Positions 1 through 8,303 of a DNA stretch of 37,262 bases are shown here, piece after piece. The translations under genes were made by a program, and so were the position numbers. Source of the DNA: an uncultured Boseongicola sp. (GTDB lineage Bacteria > Pseudomonadota > Alphaproteobacteria > Rhodobacterales > Rhodobacteraceae); NCBI GenBank assembly GCA_938016355.1, contig CALLWO010000125.1, forward strand, positions 1 through 37,262, in the 5' to 3' direction. Under the pieces are notes generated by a model. The model was given only the letters and a program-made list of their open reading frames with translations, had not been told where the DNA came from and did no database searches. The stretch's first letter is position 1, and each line of letters opens with the position of its first letter.

Positions 1-200
1 TCGGCACCCAAATCTAGAAAAAGCCGCCCCGGAACATTTGCGTCAATCAATGTTTCGTTGCGCACCAAAAACACCAATGCGTCACCGAACAGGTCCGTAT
101 TTTGATTGGATGTCCGGGGGGGAGTGATGCGTGAAACCAAATAGAGCGCAAAAAACGAAGCGCAGAAAGCGCTCAAAATAAACAATGCAGATTGAACCAA
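1..200 (-). CDS. N-terminal fragment of a probable membrane-anchored PAS/sensor protein (DivL-like kinase is one possibility); continues past the left edge
   Basis: Hand translation of the minus strand gives an open frame of about 66 codons: (TTG start) LVQSALFILSAFCASFFALYLVSRITPPRTSNQNTDLFGDALVFLVRNETLIDANVPGRLFLDLGA. It has one hydrophobic segment followed by a PAS-like start. The ORF is absent from the supplied track because it is truncated and lacks an ATG. Confidence 0.4.
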   Translation of the reverse strand, partial: MVQSALFILSAFCASFFALYLVSRITPPRTSNQNTDLFGDALVFLVRNETLIDANVPGRLFLDLGA

Positions 201-222
201 AGCTGAGCCCGCCTATCGACCT

Positions 223-270
223 TTAAGACAACCTCTTAACCTTGATTGAAGACGGTTAACGACATGTTAA
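223..270. promoter_or_regulatory. CtrA-type box cluster: TTAA-N7-TTAA at 256-270, TTAA-N7-TGAA at 236-250, further TTAA at 223-226
   Basis: Direct reading: TTAACGACATGTTAA at 256-270 matches the alphaproteobacterial CtrA consensus TTAA-N7-TTAA. It lies in the intergenic region upstream of the minus-strand partial gene. Confidence 0.45.
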
Positions 271-286
271 CGGGCGACTAAACCCG

Positions 287-1678
287 TCAAGTCGGGAAGG
301 GAATGTTTGTGCCTAGTGCTGGACGATCTGTGCCTGATATCGCTCCAATGGTTGCACGCGCCCAGCGCGCTTCGACAATTGCGCCTGAGCGTTCGGTCAT
401 GCCGGCACCGGTTGCGTATTGCCCGCTTCCGTTTGCAAAGCTTAACTCCGCACCTGATCGCTCAAGCAGTGTTTTCGCGATAAATAGTCCCAAACCCATG
501 CCTTCATACCCGGGGCGGCGTTCAGCCGATTTTCGTCTGCTCACGAACGGATCACCAATACGTCCCATCACTTGCGAAGAGAAACCGGGGCCATCGTCAG
601 CAATTCTGACCACAACATGATCTTCATCCCACATCACATCGACCCAGACATTGCCTTTGGCAAAATCGACGGCGTTCTGAACAAGATTTCGAATCCCGTG
701 AATAACTTCCGGTTTTCGGTCAATTGACGGCTGCGCCCCGTCCGCCCCTTCAAGGGCAAAGATATCGTAGTGAAGGTCTTTTCCACGATCAGAATGCGGC
801 TCTGCCGCTTCGCGCACAACGGCCGCCAGCGGAGCTCGCCGCATATGCAGGTCGTCTTTACCGGCCTGACCCATTGAACGCAAAATATCACGGCACCTGT
901 CAGCTTGATCACGTATGAGCAGGGCGTCTGATCGCAGTTCGGGAGAGTTTTCGAGTTCGTCCATCAGTTCGGCGCTCGCAAGCTTGATCGTGGCCAAAGG
1001 TGTCCCAAGTTCGTGCGCCGCCGCCGCCACGACCCCTCCAAGGTCGGTTAGTTTCTGTTCCCGGGCGAGCGCCATTTGTGTCGCAGTCAGCGCGTCCGAC
1101 ATCGCATGGACTTCAGCCGTCACGCGGCTCGCATAAAGGCCAAGAAACACAACGCCGATGACAATTGCGGTCCAAAATCCGACGACGAAATCCTGAGGCA
1201 TTCGCATGACGAACCCAAGATCCGTCCGCAAAGGCAAATGCCAGATCGCAACGACACTCACCAGCGCGATGGTCACCGCGCCGATCATTGCTGTTGTGGC
1301 GGGCTTGAGTGCGGTTGCCGATATTGTAACGGGGGCAAGGATCAAAAGCGCAAAAGGATTGTTCAACCCGCCGGTCAATGCCAACAACGCCGCCAATTGG
1401 GCAATGTCGAAGACCAGCATGGACGCCACCTCGGTTTCCGAAAGTCGTTTATTCTCCGGAAAGACGAATACAGCGACGAGATTTGCAATGATCGACGTGC
1501 CGATCACCATAAAGCAAAGCCCGAGGTTCAAATCGAGCGCAAATAAGCGCTGGGCGACGGTGATTGCGCCAAGTTGACCCAATATCGCAAACCACCGCAA
1601 AACGATCAAAGTGCGCAATCGCACCCAGTTCGAGCGATTCACGCGCGGGTCAAACTCTGAAGTGGATTGTGACATCAC
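287..1678 (-). CDS. regB: RegB/PrrB/ActS-family redox sensor histidine kinase
   Basis: Multi-TM N-terminus, GGLNNPF motif, H-box AAAAHELGTPLATIKL, RDQADRCRDIL cysteine motif, HATPase motifs (RNLVQNAVDFA, DDGPGF, GMGLGLFIAKTLLERSGA). Divergent from senC-regA. Confidence 0.93.
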   Translation of the reverse strand: MMSQSTSEFDPRVNRSNWVRLRTLIVLRWFAILGQLGAITVAQRLFALDLNLGLCFMVIGTSIIANLVAVFVFPENKRLSETEVASMLVFDIAQLAALLALTGGLNNPFALLILAPVTISATALKPATTAMIGAVTIALVSVVAIWHLPLRTDLGFVMRMPQDFVVGFWTAIVIGVVFLGLYASRVTAEVHAMSDALTATQMALAREQKLTDLGGVVAAAAHELGTPLATIKLASAELMDELENSPELRSDALLIRDQADRCRDILRSMGQAGKDDLHMRRAPLAAVVREAAEPHSDRGKDLHYDIFALEGADGAQPSIDRKPEVIHGIRNLVQNAVDFAKGNVWVDVMWDEDHVVVRIADDGPGFSSQVMGRIGDPFVSRRKSAERRPGYEGMGLGLFIAKTLLERSGAELSFANGSGQYATGAGMTERSGAIVEARWARATIGAISGTDRPALGTNIPFPT

Positions 1679-1764
1679 GACCTCGTGGGTGGGTCAAGCT
1701 GTCCCGTTGTAGTCGGAGTTAACCTGCCGGATCAATGTACCATGGTTTCGTGAGAGAGGTTTCG

Positions 1765-2376
1765 ATGTCGACAAGACTTTACGCAGGGTTGGGTGCGGTT
1801 GCTTTGGCAACGATGATTGGTGGAACAGCCGTGTGGACGACATTGGGCCAAGAGCATGATTGTGGTGGTAATTCCGTCGCTGGCGGAAGCGCGGCCATTG
1901 GCGGTCCGTTCGAATTATTGAATGGCGCGGGCCAGTCGGTAACGGAGAGCGACGTCATTGATGGTGCGACGCTTGTCTATTTTGGCTATACGTTTTGTCC
2001 CGACGTGTGCCCGTTCGATGTCGCACGAAACGTATTGGCCGTTGATATCCTGGAAGAGCAGGGGCTGGATGTGACCCCCGTCTTCATTTCGATCGACCCT
2101 CAACGAGACACGCCGGATGTTGTTGCCTCTTATGCCGAAGACATGCACCCCAAGATGATTGGCCTGACCGGGAGCGAGGCGCAGGTCAAAGCGGCAAGCC
2201 AGGCATACAAAACCTTTTATTCTAAGGGTGAAGGGGAGGGCGATTTTTATCTGATGAACCACTCAACGTTCACCTACCTGATGTTCCCCGAAACCGGGCT
2301 CGCCACGTATTTTTCGCGCGAGGCTTCGCCCGAAGACATGGCAAGCCAAACAGCTTGTCACATAAACGCAAGCTAG
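1765..2376 (+). CDS. senC: SCO1/SenC/PrrC copper-binding thioredoxin-fold protein
   Basis: YTFCPDVCPFD CxxxC motif, distal conserved His (MNHSTFTYLM), N-terminal anchor. Start taken at MSTRLYAG rather than the upstream ATG at 1735. Confidence 0.9.
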   Translation: MSTRLYAGLGAVALATMIGGTAVWTTLGQEHDCGGNSVAGGSAAIGGPFELLNGAGQSVTESDVIDGATLVYFGYTFCPDVCPFDVARNVLAVDILEEQGLDVTPVFISIDPQRDTPDVVASYAEDMHPKMIGLTGSEAQVKAASQAYKTFYSKGEGEGDFYLMNHSTFTYLMFPETGLATYFSREASPEDMASQTACHINAS

Positions 2377-2383
2377 CTGGAAA

Positions 2384-2412
2384 TTGACGTTGTGATGCGG
2401 TCAGCCTAGGTT
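2384..2412 (+). promoter_or_regulatory. Possible promoter of regA (TTGACG - 17 bp - TAGGTT)
   Basis: Good -35 box, weak -10 box, located 25 bp before the regA start. Confidence 0.25.
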
Positions 2413-2436
2413 TGGGGAAAATTAAGGGACAACCAA

Positions 2437-2991
2437 ATGCCTGACACGCCGATGAATGACTTGGGCGCGGATAAATCACTCCTCATAGTCGACGACGACG
2501 AACCGTTCCTGCGACGTCTTGCGCGGGCAATGGAAAAGCGTGGCTTTGAGGTAGAAACGGCAGAAAGTGTTGCGGCCGGAACGGCCATCGCCACCGCGCG
2601 CCCGCCAGCCTATGCGGTTGTCGATCTACGGCTTGAAGATGGCAACGGCCTCGATGTCGTTGAACGCATCCGGGAACGCCGCGAAGATAGCCGCGTTGTG
2701 GTTTTGACCGGTTATGGCGCCATTGCCACCGCCGTCGCAGCAGTAAAAATAGGCGCGACAGATTATCTCTCAAAACCCGCGGACGCCAATGACGTGACGG
2801 CGGCCCTTTTGGCTCGCGATGACGAGTTGCCGCCGCCACCGGAAAACCCTATGAGCGCGGATCGTGTGCGATGGGAGCATATCCAACGCGTTTACGAGCT
2901 TTGCGACAGAAACGTCAGCGAAACGGCAAGACGCCTGAACATGCACCGCCGTACATTACAGCGGATTCTGGCAAAGCGGTCCCCCCGATAA
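2437..2991 (+). CDS. regA: RegA/PrrA/ActR-family response regulator
   Basis: Receiver domain (LLIVDDDEPFLRRLARAME...VVDLRLEDGNGLDVV...LSKPAD), proline-rich linker ELPPPPENPMSADRVRWEHIQ, Fis-type HTH NVSETARRLNMHRRTLQRILAKR. Confidence 0.94.
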   Translation: MPDTPMNDLGADKSLLIVDDDEPFLRRLARAMEKRGFEVETAESVAAGTAIATARPPAYAVVDLRLEDGNGLDVVERIRERREDSRVVVLTGYGAIATAVAAVKIGATDYLSKPADANDVTAALLARDDELPPPPENPMSADRVRWEHIQRVYELCDRNVSETARRLNMHRRTLQRILAKRSPR

Positions 2992-3021
2992 TCGGCAGCG
3001 TACGACGTTGAATCGGGTGTT

Positions 3022-3627
3022 TTAGAACTCGGTCAAAAGCGTGTTGTGCCTGTCAACATAGGCTTCGCGAACTTCTTTTGGTGGGCGCAGAACAATATTG
3101 AGCCCTCTTGCTACGTCGTCATTCGGTTCGCCGAAGAACTTGTTGGCTTCTGAGATCGTAAAGCCAGCCAGCTGCACCGCTTCCATCCATGCCGATATTT
3201 TGTCCGCACGCTTGATCATTTTCTTGATCGATGCCGGGATGGTGGCCGGTAATCCAAAGCGAAGATGAATTGCAGCCGTCAGTCGGTCGTCCAGCGTTCC
3301 GTAGCCGGGGCCAATCGCCGCTTTAACAGGCGAAATCATATCGCCGATCACGTATTCCGGCGCATCGTGGAGCAAGGCTGCGAGGCGCCATTTCGCGGGC
3401 GCCTTGGGAGAAATAGTCCCGAAAATTTCCTCAACCAGCAAGGAATGCTCAGCAACAGAATAGGGGAAATCGCCGTTCGTCTGCCCATTCCAGCGCGCCA
3501 CAAAAGCCAACCCATGCGCGATGTCTTCGATCTCGATGTCCATCGGCGTTGGATCGAGTAAATCAAGCCGGCGACCCGAGAGCATGCGCTGCCAGGCGCG
3601 CGGTTGGGAGGTGGTTTTGTTGACCAT
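3022..3627 (-). CDS. HD-domain phosphohydrolase (YfbR/YfdR-like)
   Basis: H...HD signature (YSVAEHSLLVEEIF...AALLHDAPEYVIGDMISPVK). Confidence 0.85.
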   Translation of the reverse strand: MVNKTTSQPRAWQRMLSGRRLDLLDPTPMDIEIEDIAHGLAFVARWNGQTNGDFPYSVAEHSLLVEEIFGTISPKAPAKWRLAALLHDAPEYVIGDMISPVKAAIGPGYGTLDDRLTAAIHLRFGLPATIPASIKKMIKRADKISAWMEAVQLAGFTISEANKFFGEPNDDVARGLNIVLRPPKEVREAYVDRHNTLLTEF

Positions 3628-3927
3628 AGTGATTGCGAGACAAACCGGGTTTGCCGAGGTGGGTCAAGGCCGTTTCAAGAACGTTTCGGGCGCTTGTTCT
3701 GTTGCACAAACGGCGCATTGTGCCTGTGCTTCGGCAAGGAATCACCTCAATTAAAATCCCATTTCCGGCACATTTTCAGGGAATACTTTGCTCATAGAAT
3801 CGCGGTCAAAAGCGAAGAAATCTTATATTTGGTTACGATTTGAGAACAAATTCTGTGTAGCAATGACGAAAATCTAGGGAGGCAAACCAGGCAACGCGGC
3901 GCTTCTGCCGCAGAAAAGGAGACTTCG

Positions 3928-4233
3928 ATGCGACGCATCCTCACAAGCCTGACTTTCCTGGCAGTCGCCCTGCCATCCGCTGTTTCTGCCCAAGGGAACT
4001 GCGCCGATCGAACACTTGTCGTTGAGAAATTGGCAGCAGGCTATGGCGAAGTCTTCTCCGGCGGCGGCATGCAGAACGCAAATCGCGTTTTCGAAGTTTG
4101 GCATTCCGAAGAGAAGGGCACATGGACCATCTTGATGACGCAAGCCGACGGAACAACTTGCATTATGGCTTCGGGCACAAACTGGCGTGACGGAATTGCC
4201 GGATTGAACAAGCCCGCAGGTATCAAAAGCTAA
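3928..4233 (+). CDS. Small secreted/periplasmic protein of unknown function
   Basis: Signal peptide MRRILTSLTFLAVALPSAVSAQG and an AAAAGGAG-type RBS upstream. Two cysteines in the mature part. Confidence 0.7.
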   Translation: MRRILTSLTFLAVALPSAVSAQGNCADRTLVVEKLAAGYGEVFSGGGMQNANRVFEVWHSEEKGTWTILMTQADGTTCIMASGTNWRDGIAGLNKPAGIKS

Positions 4234-4241
4234 GCTTGGTT

Positions 4242-4289
4242 GCCCGGTGATCACCCGGGTGCTATCTGGTCCTCAAATCGTATGAGGAG
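4242..4289 (+). promoter_or_regulatory. Structured ahcY leader: GC-rich hairpin (4242-4260) and SD-sequestering hairpin (4270-4288)
   Basis: GCCCGG/CCGGGT stem with a 7-nt loop. Then TCCTCA(4270-4275)-aatcgta-TGAGGA(4283-4288), whose 3' arm overlaps the SD GAGGAG (4284-4289), 8 nt before the ATG. Confidence 0.4.
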
Positions 4290-4297
4290 CAGGTCAG

Positions 4298-5689
4298 ATG
4301 ACCAATGATTATGTTGTAAAAGATATCAAGCTTGCGGCGTTCGGACGCCGCGAACTGGACATTGCCGAAACCGAAATGCCGGGGCTGATGGCCCTGCGCG
4401 AGGAGTACGGCGAAAAGAAGCCGCTGGCGGGCGCACGTATCGTTGGCAGCCTCCATATGACGATCCAAACCGCTGTACTGATCGAAACGCTGGTCCAACT
4501 CGGGGCAGACGTGCGCTGGGCATCGTGCAACATCTTTTCTACGCAGGATCATGCGGCTGCCGCGATTGCCGAAGGCGGTACGCCGGTCTTCGCGGTTAAA
4601 GGGCAGTCCCTCACAGAACATTGGGATTATCTGGATCGTTCGTTCCTCTTTGACGACGGCCCCAACATGATCCTCGATGATGGCGGAGACGCGACGCTTT
4701 ATGTTTTGCTTGGCGCGCGCGTAGAGGCGGGCGAAACGAACTTGATCGAAGTACCGACGTCCGAAGAAGAAGAAGCAATTTTCGCGCAGATCAAAAAGCG
4801 TATGGCCGCAAGTCCCGGTTGGTTCACAAAGATTAAGTCGCAAATTAAGGGCGTTTCCGAAGAAACAACCACTGGAGTTCATCGCCTCTATGATCTTCAA
4901 AAGAAAGGACAACTTCCTTTCCCTGCGATCAACGTGAACGACAGTGTGACAAAGTCCAAATTCGACAACAAGTATGGCTGCAAGGAATCGCTCGTGGACG
5001 GCATTCGCCGCGCGACTGATACGATGATGGCAGGTAAGGTTGCGGTTGTTCTGGGTTATGGCGACGTTGGAAAGGGTTCGGCCGCATCGCTCCGCGGCGC
5101 AGGTGCGCGTGTGAAAGTGACCGAAGTTGACCCTATTTGTGCGCTTCAGGCCGCAATGGACGGGTTTGAAGTCACGCTTATCGAAGATGAAATTGAAACC
5201 GCTGATATCTTCATCACGACCACCGGAAACAAAGACGTCATTCGCATCGAGCATATGCGCGAGATGAAAGATATGGCGATTGTCGGAAACATCGGCCATT
5301 TCGACAATGAAATTCAGGTCGCCAACCTAAAGAACCACAAATGGACCAACATCAAGGAACAGGTTGATATGATCGAAATGCCGTCTGGCAATCGCATCAT
5401 TCTGCTGTCCGAAGGCCGCCTTTTGAACCTCGGCAACGCGACAGGCCATCCGTCATTTGTCATGTCAGCGAGCTTCGCAAACCAAGTGCTTGCGCAGATC
5501 GAGCTTTGGACCAAAGGCGAGAACTACGACAATGATGTCTATATCCTCCCGAAACATCTCGACGAAAAAGTCGCGCGCCTGCACTTGGCGAGAGTCGGCG
5601 CAAAGCTGACTGAACTGAAGCCCGATCAGGCCGAGTATATCGGCGTCAAACCCGAAGGCCCCTTCAAACCAGAGCACTATCGCTATTAA
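4298..5689 (+). CDS. ahcY: Adenosylhomocysteinase (S-adenosyl-L-homocysteine hydrolase)
   Basis: Full-length 463 aa with NAD-binding [49 protein letters not shown], and C-terminal [13 protein letters not shown]. Confidence 0.98.
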   Translation: MTNDYVVKDIKLAAFGRRELDIAETEMPGLMALREEYGEKKPLAGARIVGSLHMTIQTAVLIETLVQLGADVRWASCNIFSTQDHAAAAIAEGGTPVFAVKGQSLTEHWDYLDRSFLFDDGPNMILDDGGDATLYVLLGARVEAGETNLIEVPTSEEEEAIFAQIKKRMAASPGWFTKIKSQIKGVSEETTTGVHRLYDLQKKGQLPFPAINVNDSVTKSKFDNKYGCKESLVDGIRRATDTMMAGKVAVVLGYGDVGKGSAASLRGAGARVKVTEVDPICALQAAMDGFEVTLIEDEIETADIFITTTGNKDVIRIEHMREMKDMAIVGNIGHFDNEIQVANLKNHKWTNIKEQVDMIEMPSGNRIILLSEGRLLNLGNATGHPSFVMSASFANQVLAQIELWTKGENYDNDVYILPKHLDEKVARLHLARVGAKLTELKPDQAEYIGVKPEGPFKPEHYRY

Positions 5690-5698
5690 ACTTGGCTG

Positions 5699-6412
5699 AT
5701 GAAGCTTCGGCTTCCTTTGGTTTCGTCGGCTTTGACAGCGGCAATTGTGTCGGGGTCCATCGGTTACGTTGCGATGACCCACCCCGATACGCCGCTGCCC
5801 GCAGGGTGGAACCCGGCTGTTCCGCTGCAAGTCTCTCACAAACCCTCGCCAATCACAGGCTGGAAACTGCGCCGTGCTGCCAAGAGCCTTTCCACATGCG
5901 TCGCGGCGATGGATGACGTGTCCATCGAAGTCCGGCCGCCATTGCGCGAGTCGGATCGGTGCGGAATTGACGAAAGAGTACGGGTGTCAGCGGTTGGCCA
6001 ATCGCAGCTTGTGCCGATTGATACCTCCTGTGCGATCGCCTTGCGTCTAGCAATGTGGGAACGTCATGCGTTGCAGCCTGCAGCAATCCGACATCTAGGA
6101 AGCAACCTCAAAAGAATTCGGCACTTTTCGAGCTATTCCTGTCGACCCATACGAACGCTGGACGGCAATGGAAACCGCATGTCCACCCATGCAACAGGTG
6201 AGGCAATCGACATCGCAGGCTTCGACTTTTCTGATGGTCGCCGCGTGACTCTGCTGGCCCATTGGAACGGGACGCCAGATGATCAGGCATTTCTGCGTGA
6301 AGCCAGAGACGGCGCTTGCCGATGGTTTGCGACGACGCTTGGGCCTGACTACAACAGCCTTCACGCCGACCACTTTCATTTACAGTCTCGCGGCTGGGGG
6401 CTTTGCAAGTAG
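5699..6412 (+). CDS. Extensin-like C-terminal domain family protein
   Basis: SYSCRPIRTLDGNGNRMSTHATGEAIDIAGFDFSDGRRVTL...LHADHFHLQSRGWGLCK resembles the extensin-like domain (PF06904-type). Confidence 0.85.
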   Translation: MKLRLPLVSSALTAAIVSGSIGYVAMTHPDTPLPAGWNPAVPLQVSHKPSPITGWKLRRAAKSLSTCVAAMDDVSIEVRPPLRESDRCGIDERVRVSAVGQSQLVPIDTSCAIALRLAMWERHALQPAAIRHLGSNLKRIRHFSSYSCRPIRTLDGNGNRMSTHATGEAIDIAGFDFSDGRRVTLLAHWNGTPDDQAFLREARDGACRWFATTLGPDYNSLHADHFHLQSRGWGLCK

Positions 6413-6477
6413 TCTCTAAATAAGGCGCAATCCAACATTCGCCGCACTGATCAAGACATGCCGCCAGTCTTTATCGC

Positions 6478-6861
6478 TCAAAAAAGCGTCAGAACGGCAC
6501 CCATCAAAGCCATGCCGACAATTGGATAAACGCCGTCCATCCAGATCAAACCACGCGGGCGCATGGAAAACATCACATTTGTTGCAATCCAAGGCGCCAC
6601 AATGAACGCGCCAAGACCAACACCTGTGAGAATGCCTTTGCCCAAAGTGTCAACGCCAGATGAAGCCAAAACATGACGGGTCATCCCAGCGACCAGCAAA
6701 GTGCATATGAAGCTTACGATATAGGGTGCAGGGTCTTTGCGATTGATCGTCTCCTCGGTCAGTCCGGAGGCCTCCATCCACTGCTTGCCGATGACGCCGT
6801 ACCAAACTGCGCCAAAAATCCATGCGGCAGCACCTGCCGCTATGACGCTGATGAATTCCAT
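6478..6861 (-). CDS. DUF1761-type small membrane protein
   Basis: Start at MEFISVIAAGAAAWIFGAVWYGVIGKQWMEASGL. The hydrophobic pattern and the FGAVWYGVIGKQWM motif are typical of this family. Confidence 0.75.
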   Translation of the reverse strand: MEFISVIAAGAAAWIFGAVWYGVIGKQWMEASGLTEETINRKDPAPYIVSFICTLLVAGMTRHVLASSGVDTLGKGILTGVGLGAFIVAPWIATNVMFSMRPRGLIWMDGVYPIVGMALMGAVLTLF

Positions 6862-6922
6862 GATTTTCTGTTCCTTCGCATCAATTCGATCAATTCCAGC
6901 GTTATATCGCGCTAAGTAAGCT

Positions 6923-7339
6923 TCAGGAATATCCACCCATCTCGCAGATGATTTTCCATTCATCAGCCGTTACGGGCTGAACCGAAAGTCGCGTATTCTT
7001 GACCAAGACCATCTCTGCCAACCGAGCATCTGCCTTGATCTCAGCCAACGTCACGGGCGTCTGAAACGGACCGACCGCTTTGATATCAACGCAATCCCAG
7101 CGCTCATCGTCGGTGGTGCTGTCGGGATGCGACTCTGCGATCACTTCGACCACGCCAACCACGGCTTTCTCGCTCTGGGAGTGATAGAAAAATCCAAGAT
7201 CACCAATCTTCATTTCTCGCATTGTGTTGCGGGCTTGATAATTTCGGACGCCATCCCACTCTTCGCCGACGCTTCCTTTTGCGACTTGATCGCTCCAGCC
7301 CCAGGTGGACGGTTCTGATTTGAAAAGCCAATAGCGCAT
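6923..7339 (-). CDS. EVE-domain protein (thymocyte nuclear protein 1-like)
   Basis: MRYWLFKSEPSTWGWSDQVAKG...WDGVRNYQARNTMREMKIGDLGFFYHSQSEKAVVGVVEV. Start refined from the 7534 ORF. Confidence 0.88.
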   Translation of the reverse strand: MRYWLFKSEPSTWGWSDQVAKGSVGEEWDGVRNYQARNTMREMKIGDLGFFYHSQSEKAVVGVVEVIAESHPDSTTDDERWDCVDIKAVGPFQTPVTLAEIKADARLAEMVLVKNTRLSVQPVTADEWKIICEMGGYS

Positions 7340-7343
7340 TGAT

Positions 7344-8303
7344 TTACTCCTTCTTAACCGGTCGTGACAAAAGCGATTGAACAGCCTCACTAACATCAAG
7401 CTTCCCGCTAGAGACTGCGGCGACTGCTTGTGTGATTGGCATATCCATTCCGATCGTTGTCGCCTCTTTTGCGACCGCGACCGCTGTTGCAATGCCTTCG
7501 ATGGTCGCTGACGTCGGGGCTTCGCCTCGCCCAAAGCTTTGACCAGCCGCGAAGTTGCGCGATTTTTCCGAAGTGCATGTCAGGACCAGATCGCCAAGGC
7601 CGGAGAGTCCGCGAAGCGTCTCTAACAAAGCATTTTGCGCTGTTGCATAACGCGACATCTCCGCAAACCCACGGGCAATGACTGCGGCGCGCGCACTGTC
7701 GCCGAAGCCTGCACCCATCGCCATACCAGCGGCAAGCGCGACGACATTCTTCAACGCGCCGCCAAGCTCTGCGCCGACGACATCCTCCGTTCGGTAAAGC
7801 CTCAACGCAGGTCGTGAGAGTTGTTGCTGTAAATTTGCGCCCACTTCATCGTCGCTACATGCGAGCACCAAGGCTGTCGGCAAACCGCTTGCAATGTCGG
7901 CTGCAAAACTCGGTCCCGTCAAAAGAGCGGAACGCGCGTCTGGGAAAGCCGCATTAATAGTCCCCACAGAGCCAAGGCCAGTTTCCAAATCGACGCCTTT
8001 TGAACACGCGATCAAACTGTGGTCGCCGAGATGAGGCATGCTCCGCAAAAACCCGCCGAGCTTTTGCATCGGAACGGCAATCAAAATCGTGTCCGCAACA
8101 ACGTCCGAGATCGAAGAAGTGGCGATCAGAGCGTCTGGCAGTCGATGTCCGGGCAATCTCGGCCCGGTTTCTCGGGTGTTTTGCATCTTGTCGGCGGCTG
8201 ACGCGTTTCGACACCAAAGCATGACCGGTGTGCCATCCATTGCCAAAGCCATGGCAAGCGATGTCCCAAATGCACCTGCGCCTAAGACCGCGATATTCGT
8301 CAT
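7344..8303 (-). CDS. gpsA: Glycerol-3-phosphate dehydrogenase [NAD(P)+]
   Basis: [18 protein letters not shown]...[19 protein letters not shown]...[35 protein letters not shown]...[19 protein letters not shown]. Overlaps the tsaD stop by 4 bp (ATGA). Confidence 0.96.
   Translation of the reverse strand: MTNIAVLGAGAFGTSLAMALAMDGTPVMLWCRNASAADKMQNTRETGPRLPGHRLPDALIATSSISDVVADTILIAVPMQKLGGFLRSMPHLGDHSLIACSKGVDLETGLGSVGTINAAFPDARSALLTGPSFAADIASGLPTALVLACSDDEVGANLQQQLSRPALRLYRTEDVVGAELGGALKNVVALAAGMAMGAGFGDSARAAVIARGFAEMSRYATAQNALLETLRGLSGLGDLVLTCTSEKSRNFAAGQSFGRGEAPTSATIEGIATAVAVAKEATTIGMDMPITQAVAAVSSGKLDVSEAVQSLLSRPVKKE

Noticed and set aside
4234-4297. A canonical SAH or SAM/SAH riboswitch in the ahcY leader
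   Set aside because: The known conserved cores of these classes could not be recognised, so only a generic SD-masking hairpin is reported.
4262-5299. 345-aa minus-strand ORF opposite ahcY
   Set aside because: Shadow ORF. The plus strand encodes unambiguous, highly conserved AhcY, and the antisense product has Cys/His/Arg-rich composition with no recognisable family or RBS.
6923-7534. Long N-terminal extension of the EVE ORF into gpsA
   Set aside because: The extension is antisense-free overlap with the gpsA 3' end in another frame, Arg/Ser-rich and unconserved in appearance. MRYWLFKSEP at 7339 is the natural start.
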